Shown in pieces: positions 43,640-54,175 of a stretch of 64,000 nt of DNA. Source of the DNA: Iodidimonas sp. SYSU 1G8. GTDB taxonomy: Bacteria; Pseudomonadota; Alphaproteobacteria; SMXS01. The stretch lies in assembly GCF_039655775.1 (NCBI RefSeq), contig NZ_JBBYXJ010000001.1:1594001-1658000 (forward strand), given 5' to 3'. The notes beneath the pieces were generated by a model. The model was not told the DNA's origin, ran no database searches, and saw nothing but the letters and a program-made list of their open reading frames with translations. The position numbers were made by a program, and so were the translations under genes. How positions within the stretch are numbered: position 1 is the first letter of the stretch; every line of letters starts with the position of its first letter.

Positions 43640-44188
43640 ATGAGCATTCCCGGACCCGCGCGCATCGCCCCGCTTGCCGACGACCAGCTTCCCGACTGGA
43701 TGCAGAATGGCCCGGCCATCCTGCGCGTCAACATCATGAAGACCCTGGCCCATCACGAGGACCTGTTGAAGCCGTGGAACCGGTTCGCCGGCCACATCAT
43801 GGGCTTCACCAGCACCCTCAACGGCCGCGAGCGCGAGATCCTGATCCTGCGCACCGGCTGGAACCATCAGTCCGACTATGAGTGGGGCCAGCACGTCATC
43901 ATCGGCCGCAATTCGGGACTTAATGACGACGAGATCCTCGCCATCGCCAAATGGCCGGAAGGCGGCGCCTGGACCGGGCAGGAGACGCTGCTGCTGCAGG
44001 CCGCCGACGACCTCTACAAGGACTCGCAGATCAGCGAGGCGACGTGGAACGGCCTTGCGGCGCATTACAGTGAAAAGCAGCTGCTCGACATCATCTTCAC
44101 CGTGGGCCAGTACACGCTGGTGTGCTTTACCCTGAAGACGGTGCGCGTGCAGCTGGACGACGGCGTCGGCGGCCTGCCGTCGCTGTGA
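43640..44188 (+). CDS. Carboxymuconolactone decarboxylase family protein
   Basis: A 182-aa helical CMD-fold protein (NREREILILRTGWNHQSDYEWGQH, shown here in parts). The AhpD-type CxxC redox pair is missing, so it is not a peroxiredoxin partner and may be a lactone or gamma-carboxymuconolactone decarboxylase-like enzyme or a structural paralogue. It begins 10 bp after the ABM gene, consistent with one transcript. Substrate unknown. Confidence 0.86.
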   Translation: MSIPGPARIAPLADDQLPDWMQNGPAILRVNIMKTLAHHEDLLKPWNRFAGHIMGFTSTLNGREREILILRTGWNHQSDYEWGQHVIIGRNSGLNDDEILAIAKWPEGGAWTGQETLLLQAADDLYKDSQISEATWNGLAAHYSEKQLLDIIFTVGQYTLVCFTLKTVRVQLDDGVGGLPSL

Positions 44189-44204
44189 TCCGTCCGGGGG
44201 CCGA

Positions 44205-44630
44205 ATGGAACAGCGCATCAGCCTGATCACCCTCGGCGTCGCCGATCTCGACCGCAGCCGGGCCTTTTATGAAGGGCTCGGCTGGCGCCGGTCGGTGAAG
44301 GATGCCGAGGGCGTGTGTTTCTTCCAGGTCGGCGGCCTGGTGCTGTCGCTGTGGCCCCGGGCCAATCTGGCCGAGGACGCCAACCAGACCGACGATGGCG
44401 GCAAGTTCGCGGGCATCGCCCTCGCCTATAACTGCCGCAGCAAGGCCGACGTGGACGCCGTGCTGGCCGAGGCGGTCGCGGCCGGCGCGCGCCTGCTGAA
44501 ACCGGCGACCGACACGTTCTGGGGCGGCTATTCCGGCCATTTCGCCGATCCCGACGGCTATGCGTGGGAAGTCGCCTGGAACCCGGGCTTCACCCTGAAC
44601 GACGACGGCAGCATCACCCTGCCCGACTGA
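44205..44630 (+). CDS. VOC family protein
   Basis: A 141-aa two-module glyoxalase-fold protein. The modules are ISLITLGVADLDRSRAFYEGL and the C-terminal GGYSGHFADPDGYAWEVAWNP; metal ligands could be the Glu in WEVAWNP and His in GHF. The role is unknown (ring cleavage, epimerisation or resistance are all seen in the family). It is 16 bp after the CMD gene. Confidence 0.88.
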   Translation: MEQRISLITLGVADLDRSRAFYEGLGWRRSVKDAEGVCFFQVGGLVLSLWPRANLAEDANQTDDGGKFAGIALAYNCRSKADVDAVLAEAVAAGARLLKPATDTFWGGYSGHFADPDGYAWEVAWNPGFTLNDDGSITLPD

Positions 44631-44678
44631 GAGCGGCACGGCCACGCGGCGCCGGCCCATTTGCTGGAGAACGAGGCA

Positions 44679-45668
44679 GTGAACACATCCCAGACACAGA
44701 ATTCGGCCCGCATCGCCGTGGCCACCATTCCCCGCGCCGCCGGTCTTGCCGCCGGGATCATCGCGGCGCTGCGCGAACACGGCCTCGACGCCGCGCAATA
44801 TGACGTGAACCGGCTCGACGAGGTGGCGGACATGTCCGAGGTCGAGGTGCTGCTGTCCATCGGCGTGCTGTGCCGCGCGCAGGAGATGGACCGCATGCCC
44901 CGGCTGCGCGCCATCGTCTCGCCCGTGCTGGGTTTCGACTGGATCGACGCCGACGAGGCGACGCGCCGCGGCATCGCCGTGTGCAACACCGAGGCGGCCG
45001 AGAACCGCGAGGGCATGGCCGAATCGACCATCATGCTGCTGCTCGCCTTGCTCTACCGCCTGCAGGACACCGAGGCGCTGCTGCGCACCAATGCGGGCGC
45101 CGACCCGATCAAGCGCCACATCCTGAAGGGCCGCACCCTCGGCATCATCGGCTGGGGCGGCATCACCCGCGAGGTGATCGCCCGGCTGGCCGCCTGGGGC
45201 TGTCATTTCATCGTCCACAGCCGCTCGGCGAGCGCGCCGGTGCCCGGCGTGAGCTTCGTGCCGCTCGACGAGCTGCTGGCGCGCGCCGACGCCATCCTGG
45301 TGCTGACCAGCCTCAATCCGGCGACGCGCCACATGCTGGGCCGCGAGCAGTTCGCCATGGTTCGCCCCGGCACGCTGCTGGTCAACACGGCGCGCGGCGC
45401 GATCATCGACGAGGCCGCGCTGGTCGAGGCATTGAAATCCGGCCAGCTCGGCGCCGCCGCCATCGACGTGTTCGAGAAGGAACCCTGCCCGCCGGATCAT
45501 CCGCTGCGCGAGTTGCCCAACGTGATCCTGACGCCGCACTGCATCGGCCACAACGAGGAAGCCAAGGAGGCCGGCCCGGGCCTGACGGCGGGCATCCTGA
45601 AAACCCTGGCCGAAGGCGGGATGCCGGACAGTTGCCGGAACGCCGAGGCGCTGGCCCGGCGCGATTGA
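44679..45668 (+). CDS. D-2-hydroxyacid dehydrogenase family protein
   Basis: GTG 44679 (GGAG and GAGG upstream; TTG 44661 is an alternative) gives 329 aa. Rossmann motif G158-W-G-G-I-T with the third glycine replaced by Thr163, catalytic Arg239 in NTARG, Glu268 in DVFEKEP and His287 in TPHCIG. It reduces 2-oxoacids to D-2-hydroxyacids or the reverse with NAD(P)H. The fourth gene of the ABM operon, 48 bp after the VOC gene. Confidence 0.9.
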   Translation: MNTSQTQNSARIAVATIPRAAGLAAGIIAALREHGLDAAQYDVNRLDEVADMSEVEVLLSIGVLCRAQEMDRMPRLRAIVSPVLGFDWIDADEATRRGIAVCNTEAAENREGMAESTIMLLLALLYRLQDTEALLRTNAGADPIKRHILKGRTLGIIGWGGITREVIARLAAWGCHFIVHSRSASAPVPGVSFVPLDELLARADAILVLTSLNPATRHMLGREQFAMVRPGTLLVNTARGAIIDEAALVEALKSGQLGAAAIDVFEKEPCPPDHPLRELPNVILTPHCIGHNEEAKEAGPGLTAGILKTLAEGGMPDSCRNAEALARRD

Positions 45669-45682
45669 CGAGGGAGACCGCC

Positions 45683-46036
45683 ATGACCAGGCACCGCATC
45701 TTCGCCGCCGCCGTCGCCAGCGTCTATCCGTTCTACGTGGCCAAGGCCGAGAAGAAGGGCCGCACCAAGGCCGAGGTGGACGAGATCATCCGCTGGCTGA
45801 CCGGCTACGACGACGACGGGCTGGCAGCCCAACTGGCCGCCGGCACCAGCTTCGAGGATTTCTTCGCCCAGGCCCCTGCCATGAACCCGGCCCGGTCGCT
45901 GATCACCGGCAGCGTCTGCGGCGTGCGGGTGGAGACCATCGAGGAGCCGGTGATGCGGGAGATCCGCTATCTGGACAAGCTGGTGGACGAGCTGGCCAGG
46001 GGTAAGGCCATGGCCAAGATTTTGCGCGGAACCTGA
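45683..46036 (+). CDS. DUF2200 family protein
   Basis: A 117-aa protein from ATG 45683 with GAGGGAGA upstream. The blocks [21 protein letters not shown], split across helices, [29 protein letters not shown] and [23 protein letters not shown] match DUF2200, a conserved family of unknown function common in bacteria. It is the last gene of the operon; the gene has no obvious chemistry. Confidence 0.9.
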   Translation: MTRHRIFAAAVASVYPFYVAKAEKKGRTKAEVDEIIRWLTGYDDDGLAAQLAAGTSFEDFFAQAPAMNPARSLITGSVCGVRVETIEEPVMREIRYLDKLVDELARGKAMAKILRGT

Positions 46037-46068
46037 AACCCGCCGTCACCGAAAATCCCAAAACATCA

Positions 46069-46220
46069 CGTCATCCCCGCGCACGCGGGGACCCAGTCGG
46101 GGCCGTCACGCGGCCTCTCGAACCGCACTGTCACGAAAAAGCGATTCCTCGTTGGATCGGGTGCGGCCGTGAGCAAGCAGCCCTACGAAGGTCTGGGTCC
46201 CCGCGTGCGCGGGGATGACG
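46069..46220. mobile_element. MITE-like repeat, copy 1 (152 bp)
   Basis: The element has perfect 28-bp terminal inverted repeats beginning CGTCATCCCCGCG. Each terminus itself holds the palindrome CCCCGCG-CA-CGCGGGG, so each end can form a hairpin. It is nearly identical to the copy at 46601-46751, with differences clustered in the middle (about positions 46126-46185). No coding capacity and no clear target duplication. It is like the dispersed TCATCCCCGC repeats of alphaproteobacteria, and non-autonomous. Confidence 0.8.
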
Positions 46221-46266
46221 ATTTTGTGGGTGGGCGCGTCCATTCCCTCATACCGTCCGTCTCGCT

Positions 46267-46491
46267 CTATTCACTTACCCACTCGCCCGTGAGCATCCAT
46301 GCCACGAGGTTGAGTAGCGGCCCCATGAACGCATAAGAAAACGCGGCGATCCGGGTACTGCGTCCATAGCCGCGCCGGAGCAGCAACCAGACGAAAATAA
46401 GCGGCAACGCAATCAGACCCGCCATCAGGACGAAGCTGATATAGCGTGGTTCTTCGGTCGCCCCTGTTGCCCGATTTTCGACCGTCAGCAT
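46267..46491 (-). CDS. Small two-helix membrane protein between the MITE copies
   Basis: A 74-aa protein with two hydrophobic segments (about 18-38 and 47-67) separated by a basic loop (RRGYGRSTR), ending MLTGEWVSE. No family is recognised. The ribosome-binding site is poor, so expression is uncertain. It lies between two near-identical inverted-repeat elements, less GC-rich than the surroundings; it may be a cargo or a bystander. Confidence 0.5.
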   Translation of the reverse strand: MLTVENRATGATEEPRYISFVLMAGLIALPLIFVWLLLRRGYGRSTRIAAFSYAFMGPLLNLVAWMLTGEWVSE

Positions 46492-46600
46492 GAGTGCATT
46501 TCAAATAAGTGATCTGACACAGTAGCCTAGCATAGGCTTCAGACTGGATCGAATTCATCGTCAGCCTCGAGAAAATGAGCGACCCACGTTTAAAATCAGC

Positions 46601-46751
46601 CGTCATCCCCGCGCACGCGGGGACCCAGTCGGGGCCGTCACGCGGCCTCTCGAGCGCACCGTCACGAAGAAGCGGTTCTTCGTTGGATCGGGTGCGGCCG
46701 TGGTCGGCGCGCCCTACGAAGGTCTGGGTCCCCGCGTGCGCGGGGATGACG
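46601..46751. mobile_element. MITE-like repeat, copy 2 (151 bp)
   Basis: Same 28-bp perfect inverted termini and internal layout as copy 1, in the same orientation, about 380 bp away. One base is lost and there are scattered substitutions in the core (for example GAACCGCACTG in copy 1 against GAGCGCACCG here). It ends 25 bp before the stop codon of the next minus-strand gene and may add a 3' hairpin to its transcript. Confidence 0.8.
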
Positions 46752-46775
46752 ATAATGGTGGGGACGCGCGCCGCC

Positions 46776-48017
46776 TCACACCGGCCGGATCAGGGCCTTG
46801 TAGCTGTCGGCCAGGTCGTGGCCGAAGAAGGTCTTGCCGATGTTCTCGTAGTGCCGGTACGAGATCAGCGCGTGGTTCGCCGCCTGCTGGGCGTCGCGCA
46901 ACTGGCGCTCGAGCGGGCTGTCCATGCGGCAGCCGGTGGTGGCGGCGGTGTTGTTGATGACGCCGACGATCTCGCGGCAGGACTGGGCCGCATGGGCGCA
47001 GGCGAGCAGCGCGGGCCAGAAGAACTCCCATTCCGGCACCAGCCGCCCGCCATCCTTGGGCAGCGGGCCGAGATGGTCTTCCAGCCGGTCCTGCGTGTCC
47101 ATGACGAAGGCGCGCGCGGCCATCAGCTTGGCCTGCGCCTCGCCGACGCGGTACTGCACCACGGCCTGGTCCTTCAGCGTGGTGGACAGGCCCCACGGCA
47201 CCTTGCCCATGGCGAGGTCGATGAAGTTGTCGATGGCGCCCCGGCACACGCCCAGCGCCACCGCCGCCTTGTTGTAGACCGCGTGCGTGGGGTTGCGGTA
47301 GGTCGGGTTGGCGTAGAGCTCGCTGGGCGCCAGCGAGCGCGCCGGCAGCAGGTGCTCGGGCGGCACGTACTGGTCCACCATGCGCACGTCATGGCTGCCC
47401 GAGCCGCGCATGCCCGACACGTCCCAGGTGTCGACGATCTCGAACTCGCCCCGGGGGAACATGAAGGACGCTTCCGCCGGCTCGCCGGTCGCTTCGTCCT
47501 TCACCTGGGCGGCCATCAGATAGTTCCAGGTGGCGTTGGGCGAGCCGCTGGCGAAGCTCCCCTGATAGGTCACCCGCCAGCCGTCGCCGTCGCGGCGGCA
47601 GGTGCGGCCGGGATTGGGACCGTTGGGCGGGCCGAGGCCCGAGCACACCAGCGCGTACCAGTCGTTGAAGATTTTCCGCGCCAGGTCGGGCGGCATCTGG
47701 CGGATGACGAGGCCGTTGATCTCGGACGAGATCTGCACGCACCAGCCGACCGACCCGTCGATGGCCGAGCACGCCTCGATCACCTCGATCTGCTCGCGCG
47801 CCGTCAGGTTCTCGCCGCCCAGCTCGGGCGGCAGCACGTAGCGGTAGATGCCGATATCGGCCATCAGGTTCGACGCCCAGGCCGGCAGGTGCCGCAGCCG
47901 CTGCGCCTCGTCGCCCGCCGCGGCGAGCTGGTCGCGAATGCCGGCGATGCGCGCCAGCATGGGCGTTGCCTGCAGCGCCTTCTGGCGCGCGATGATGTCT
48001 TCATTGACGATGGCCAT
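46776..48017 (-). CDS. Acyl-CoA dehydrogenase-like flavin-dependent monooxygenase (HsaA/DszC type)
   Basis: A 413-aa member of the acyl-CoA dehydrogenase superfamily with the Acyl-CoA_dh_2 C-terminal domain. Signature parts: LPPELGGENLTAREQIEVIEACSAIDGSVGW split over helices, GRTCRRDGDGWRVTYQGSFASG, VSGMRGSGSHDVRM and RHYENIGKTFFGHDL. Relatives (HsaA, DszC, NcnH) use reduced flavin from a separate reductase to hydroxylate phenols or oxidise sulfur compounds. No reductase is next to it. AGGGGAGA precedes the ATG. Confidence 0.86.
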   Translation of the reverse strand: MAIVNEDIIARQKALQATPMLARIAGIRDQLAAAGDEAQRLRHLPAWASNLMADIGIYRYVLPPELGGENLTAREQIEVIEACSAIDGSVGWCVQISSEINGLVIRQMPPDLARKIFNDWYALVCSGLGPPNGPNPGRTCRRDGDGWRVTYQGSFASGSPNATWNYLMAAQVKDEATGEPAEASFMFPRGEFEIVDTWDVSGMRGSGSHDVRMVDQYVPPEHLLPARSLAPSELYANPTYRNPTHAVYNKAAVALGVCRGAIDNFIDLAMGKVPWGLSTTLKDQAVVQYRVGEAQAKLMAARAFVMDTQDRLEDHLGPLPKDGGRLVPEWEFFWPALLACAHAAQSCREIVGVINNTAATTGCRMDSPLERQLRDAQQAANHALISYRHYENIGKTFFGHDLADSYKALIRPV

Positions 48018-48475
48018 GGTGTCTCCCCTAATCGATCATCCGCCCCGAGCGCACGCAGGGCGTCTCGCCCCACGGATACACGGTCACGGATTGCTGCACG
48101 GTTTCGCCGACCCCACCGTTTCCCCTACGAAAACGGGCGAAACCGACACTTTCCCCAACAGTCATCCTAGCTGGTAAGGGGCGGGAGGTTGAGCCAAAAT
48201 TTTGGTCCTTCCAACTATATGCGAACGGCCCCGACTTCAGTGTTCTCCGACATCGCTCAACGTCTGGACGAAGAGGCGCCGAGAGAAATGTTCGCGATAG
48301 AAATCGGCCTGCTCCATGCAGCGTACTCTCGGTAAGTTTTCCGGACCGCTCGGTAGGCACCGGAGATTGTGCAGTCGATGCCGCTTTACCGAAAAAAGGA
48401 AACTAGCATATCAGCCAAATAAGGTAGAATTTGGCGCGGTAGGTTCACAAATCAGCTCTGCTATTAGGGTATTTG
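48018..48475. other. Intergenic region before the SIR2-HerA genes, with a hairpin at 48100-48144
   Basis: A 458-bp gap between divergent genes. At 48100-48144 GGTTTCGCC and GGCGAAACC (9 bp, exact) flank a nested shorter repeat (CCGTTT and AAACGG), so a branched hairpin can form. From about 48180 base composition falls toward that of the island, which places the left boundary here. A 26-codon minus-strand frame (48237-48317) looks protein-like but is too short to assign. Nothing else is seen. Confidence 0.5.
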
Positions 48476-49825
48476 ATGACAACAGCTAATACGTTTGAAT
48501 CAGCCGAATATCAGCTCATTGGCCCAGCAGAAGATGGGAAAATTAGCAACCTTCTAGCTGATAAGTCGGGCAAAGAAGCCCGCCAACGGCTTCAGGCCCT
48601 CATTTCAGAATGGCTCAGAATGGAAAACCTCGTCGTTCTGACCGGGGCGGGCACTTCTCACTCGTCAGGTGGGATGTTGATGAAGGATCTTGAGACCAGT
48701 GTCTTAGAAACCGTTGCTGCATCTCCAGACATACCGACCAACAGTAGTAGAATAATTATAGCCCGCCAAGCACCGCCAACTGCGGGTGGATTAAAACTAG
48801 GCTTCGAAGACTGGCTATCGTATCTCGTGAATGCCGCGCATCTTTCCTCAACAGCCTCATCCCCATTTAGCGGGGTCACTTGGAAAGAGGGGCCTACACC
48901 TAGTTCATCAGAACTAAATTGGTTAACCGATCGGATCTCAAAAGCGATATTTCTCGACTGCGCCCTAAGTCTCTGTGAAGGAAGCGGCGCCAGCCAAATC
49001 TCCCCTCATCTTTCTTTCTTGGCCAAACTGGTCTCAAGAGATAGCAATCTTGGTCGCTCTCATATATTCACGTTGAATTATGATACTTTATTTGAACAGG
49101 CATTTGAATTACTTGGCATCCAATATTTTGATGGATTTACTGGCCGGGCGAATGCACGATTTGATCCCTCCGTGTATGGTCTCGACATTTATTGGCCGGG
49201 GGAGGTTGCAGAAGGACGGGTTCGCAGATTCGATAAATTTGTTCATTTCTACAAACTTCACGGGTCCATACATTGGCATATTGATAACAGCGAGCTTAGA
49301 GCGCGACACCCTAACTTGCAGGCTCTAAAGGAGTTCGCAACGCTCGACGTCAACGCCAAGGCAGCAAGACTTTCGGAAGTTGCCGGGTTCCTCAATGCGG
49401 TTGGGATTTTGCCAACTGCGAACAAGTTTGCACAGACTCTTACGATGCCATTCGCGCACCTATTTCGAGCGTTCCAAATTAGACTGAGCGCCCCTCAAAC
49501 CTTCTTGCTCGTAATGGGATATGGCTTTGGAGACGACCACGTTACACGGGTAATTGAGACCGCGCTCATGAACCCTTCGCTAATAATGCTGGTTGTAGAA
49601 CCTGACCCCACCAGCCCGATCATCAAACGCATCGAACGATACAAGGAGTTGGGCAAGCGGGCTTTCGTGCTGACAGCCACGCTTGAAAGCCACAAGGGCA
49701 ATCCATTTACTCGCGCGACGTTTGACGATTTCGCAACAAACGTCATGCCTGATGTTCAGTGGCTTGACGACTTTTTGCGGCTGCGCCGCTTTGAAAAGCA
49801 GATTAGCTCAAGCGGAGATGCTTGA
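48476..49825 (+). CDS. SIR2 family NAD-hydrolase-like protein of a SIR2-HerA defence system
   Basis: A 449-aa protein from ATG 48476 (a TTG one codon earlier is also possible; AGGGT precedes). SIR2 motifs: NAD-binding GAGTSHSSGG (57-66), TLNYDT (199-204) with Asn201 and Asp203, LHGS (261-264) with the putative catalytic His262, and GYGFGDDH (348-355). There is no zinc-binding four-cysteine module, so it is not a CobB-type deacetylase but the SIR2_2 type found in defence systems, where it degrades NAD+ on infection. It is immediately followed by herA (TGA-GTG). AT-richer than all neighbours. Confidence 0.9.
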   Translation: MTTANTFESAEYQLIGPAEDGKISNLLADKSGKEARQRLQALISEWLRMENLVVLTGAGTSHSSGGMLMKDLETSVLETVAASPDIPTNSSRIIIARQAPPTAGGLKLGFEDWLSYLVNAAHLSSTASSPFSGVTWKEGPTPSSSELNWLTDRISKAIFLDCALSLCEGSGASQISPHLSFLAKLVSRDSNLGRSHIFTLNYDTLFEQAFELLGIQYFDGFTGRANARFDPSVYGLDIYWPGEVAEGRVRRFDKFVHFYKLHGSIHWHIDNSELRARHPNLQALKEFATLDVNAKAARLSEVAGFLNAVGILPTANKFAQTLTMPFAHLFRAFQIRLSAPQTFLLVMGYGFGDDHVTRVIETALMNPSLIMLVVEPDPTSPIIKRIERYKELGKRAFVLTATLESHKGNPFTRATFDDFATNVMPDVQWLDDFLRLRRFEKQISSSGDA

Positions 49826-51934
49826 GTGGATAGCCCTCGCGTCATAGGCCATATAGTGGCCGTTCAAGGCTTTCGCGTAAAAGTTGAATTGCTCCCGGAT
49901 ACGAAGTCCGCGATGCGGGCCACTCTAGACGGTGTTCAGGCAGCGGTTTCGATCAATGCATACGTAACGTTTTCCATTGGAGCAGGCCAACTTGTTATAG
50001 GGATCATCACAGATCTAGAAGCCCGCGAAAGCTATGATCCTGAGAGTGGCGACGATCTCACGCTTGAACTTATGAAACCTCGCCGAATTGCAAGCATTCA
50101 GCTCTTAGGGACCATTGACTTCAGTGGATCACAAGGTGTGTTCAGCCCTGGTATTACAATCCTACCAACCCTAGACACCCCCGCAGAGATCGGTGCTCCC
50201 AGAATTCTCAAAGCCGTTTTCGAAACACCGCCGAAGCGCAATAAGCCTGAAAATCACCAAGGTGATGATTACGACTGCGACCTTGATATTGGTCGCCCCA
50301 CAGGGCAGCCCGCAAATCGAGTGAAAGCATCGTACAATGATCTCTTTTCGCGCCCACTAGCGATCGTAGGCAATACTGGATCAGGAAAATCATTCACCGT
50401 ATCTAGCATCTTGCAGAAAGGGATGGCGACCTTAGGAAAATTCGGAGATGAGCCCCACATTTTTATTTTGGATGTAAATGGAGAGTATGAACAGGCCTTT
50501 AGCACAAATGGTCTTACTCCGGAAAAAAGGCCAGATCATATCTATCTAAATGGCAAACCCTTTGGAATTCCAATCTGGTTTCTAAACGCAGCCGAAATTT
50601 GTTCCTGGCTTAGCGCCTCCGAACAGACACAGGAACCGGTACTAAAAGACTGGTGGGCACTGGCCAAAGCGCGCGGTACACAACAACGGTTGGCTACCAA
50701 TGCGAATTCACTTCATCATGCCATATCGAAGACCCAAGCTCTAATTGCCGCGCTAGATGCAAATAGGCCAAAAAAGCAGGCGTGCGTACAGCTAATGGGC
50801 ATTATCAAACAGTACCTTGCTAATCGCCAAACAGTAGCATATCCCAAGCTGCGTGATACGCTCTTACCTTATAGGGATCAGTTCAACGAAACGAAGAACG
50901 TAGATTGGAGCCCTCCGCAAAACGAACCACAAATTAGAGCTGCAGCAGAAGAGCTAATCACTGAACTGAACGCCATATTAAGCACCGAATTTACGCTAGC
51001 AACCCTTAGCTCTACGACAGCGGACAGCCCGCGTTTCATAAGCAGAGGTAGCCTATATGACCCAACGCTAATAGATGACGCAACGTCACCTGAGGATGCA
51101 GGCCGGATCGAGGCTCATTTAACGACCCTAAAACTGAGGCTACGCGCCCGTCTAGATGACCCGCGATGGCGTTCGTTTTTCAATTACGAGCAGGACGGCA
51201 CTAAGATCGAGTCGCTAGAAAGTTGGTTACGCTCGTTTGGGCTCGGAGCCAAGTCAGGCCCGCGCGTTTCTGTGATCGACCTCTCGATGCTCAGCCACGA
51301 GGTATTGCCCTATGCGTGTACTATAATTGGTAGAGTGCTGCTTGAGGCGAGAGAGAATCTAAGAGCAACTCAACGTTACAAACATCCATGGGTCTTAGTT
51401 CTTGAAGAAGCACATAACTATGCCCGCCCGCCGCGATCAGACGAAGAGAGAGGTCAAACGCTTTCTCGATTGGCTTTCGAGCGCATTGCGAAAGAGGGTC
51501 GAAAATTCGGATTTAGCCTCATTGTTGCCAGCCAACGACCAAGTGAAATTAGCCCGACTATTATCAGCCAATGCGCCAATTTTGTAAGCCACAGGCTCCA
51601 GAATCCGGAAGACATTGATCATTTTCGGCGAATAATTCCGATGCAGGCGCGAAGATTGCTGGATCAGGTGACCATACTAGCATCAGGAGAGGCGATCGTT
51701 TTCGGCAGCGCATTTCATGTTCCCACCAGAGTCCTATTTGACGCTCCCGCTCCTGGACCATACAGTCAAACTGCGGCCCCCTTCCATGAGTGGCAAAGCA
51801 CCGAAACGTTCCCAATTCAAAGCATCATAGGAGCTTGGGGATTGCAGGCTACCGAACCAGCCGAAGTCCAGGCTGAAAGGACTTCGCAAGACAGAGAAGG
51901 CGTCCAGACAAGCGCTGACGATAATCCCTTTTGA
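49826..51934 (+). CDS. HerA family hexameric ATPase/helicase of a SIR2-HerA defence system
   Basis: A 702-aa protein starting at GTG 49826 directly after the SIR2 stop. Residues about 1-95 form a beta-rich HAS-barrel-like domain; Walker A G182-N-T-G-S-G-K188-S; Walker B WVLVLEEAHNY with Glu527-Glu528; then ASQRPSEISPTI, SHRLQNPEDIDHF and a C-terminal lid. The roughly 345 residues between Walker A and B exceed the usual HerA distance, so this member carries an insert (about 250-450). In described SIR2-HerA systems the two form a large complex that destroys DNA and NAD+ during phage infection. Confidence 0.92.
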   Translation: MDSPRVIGHIVAVQGFRVKVELLPDTKSAMRATLDGVQAAVSINAYVTFSIGAGQLVIGIITDLEARESYDPESGDDLTLELMKPRRIASIQLLGTIDFSGSQGVFSPGITILPTLDTPAEIGAPRILKAVFETPPKRNKPENHQGDDYDCDLDIGRPTGQPANRVKASYNDLFSRPLAIVGNTGSGKSFTVSSILQKGMATLGKFGDEPHIFILDVNGEYEQAFSTNGLTPEKRPDHIYLNGKPFGIPIWFLNAAEICSWLSASEQTQEPVLKDWWALAKARGTQQRLATNANSLHHAISKTQALIAALDANRPKKQACVQLMGIIKQYLANRQTVAYPKLRDTLLPYRDQFNETKNVDWSPPQNEPQIRAAAEELITELNAILSTEFTLATLSSTTADSPRFISRGSLYDPTLIDDATSPEDAGRIEAHLTTLKLRLRARLDDPRWRSFFNYEQDGTKIESLESWLRSFGLGAKSGPRVSVIDLSMLSHEVLPYACTIIGRVLLEARENLRATQRYKHPWVLVLEEAHNYARPPRSDEERGQTLSRLAFERIAKEGRKFGFSLIVASQRPSEISPTIISQCANFVSHRLQNPEDIDHFRRIIPMQARRLLDQVTILASGEAIVFGSAFHVPTRVLFDAPAPGPYSQTAAPFHEWQSTETFPIQSIIGAWGLQATEPAEVQAERTSQDREGVQTSADDNPF

Positions 51935-52036
51935 AGGCGTGTCTTAACAGCTTCAGATAGTCTTTCTCAGGTAAGTAGACGAAGTGTTATTTCTGCTGGT
52001 CGGGAGGCTTCACGCCTAACTTGCCCTGCCCCCAAC

Positions 52037-52068
52037 AAAAAAAGGGCCGCCCTTTCGAGCGGCCCTTT
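52037..52068 (-). terminator. Rho-independent terminator of the groES-groEL operon
   Basis: Read on the minus strand, the stem AAAGGGCCGC/GCGGCCCTTT (10 bp, 8-nt loop) is followed by a run of seven T. It lies 30 bp after the groEL stop codon. It also separates groEL from the convergent herA transcript. Confidence 0.9.
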
Positions 52069-52097
52069 CCGTATCCCTTGCGGGGAGTGGCTTGGAC

Positions 52098-53756
<1,659 letters not shown>

Positions 53757-53773
53757 CTACTCCCGAAAATGAA

Positions 53774-54088
53774 TTAGGCCGCGGCCTTGGCGGCTGCGCC
53801 GGCTTCGACGATGCCCATGATGTCCGACTCCTTCATGATCAACAGCTCCTGGCCGTCGATCTTGACTTCGGTGCCGGACCACTTGCCGAACAGCACGCGA
53901 TCGCCGGGCTGCACTTCCAGAGCGACGATGTCGCCCTTGTCGTTGCGCGCGCCGGGACCCACCGCGATCACTTCACCCTCGGACGGCTTTTCCTTGGCCG
54001 TGTCCGGGATGATGATGCCACCGGCAGTCTTCTCTTCTTCCTTGATCCGCCGAACGACGACGCGATCCTGAAGCGGTTTGAACTTCAT
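53774..54088 (-). CDS. groS: Co-chaperonin GroES
   Basis: A 104-aa protein from ATG 54088, which follows GAGGAGG; a longer frame upstream is ignored. It holds [23 protein letters not shown] in two parts, the mobile loop, [24 protein letters not shown] and the short conserved end DIMGIVE. It is about eight residues longer than E. coli GroES through an Ala-rich C-terminal tail (AGAAAKAAA). It caps the GroEL ring. Confidence 0.97.
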   Translation of the reverse strand: MKFKPLQDRVVVRRIKEEEKTAGGIIIPDTAKEKPSEGEVIAVGPGARNDKGDIVALEVQPGDRVLFGKWSGTEVKIDGQELLIMKESDIMGIVEAGAAAKAAA

Positions 54089-54175
54089 CGAGTGAACCTC
54101 CTCTTGTTGAAGCCCAGAAATTCTGGATTGCAAAGAAAACGCCCGATTCCCCTGAGGGCGCCTCGACCGCCTATG

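Noticed and set aside
46069-46751. Repeats as a CRISPR array
   Set aside because: Only two copies, each about 150 bp with internal inverted ends, and no spacer array or cas genes nearby.
48476-49825. SIR2 protein as a protein deacetylase
   Set aside because: No four-cysteine zinc module; the layout and the HerA partner point to the defence type.
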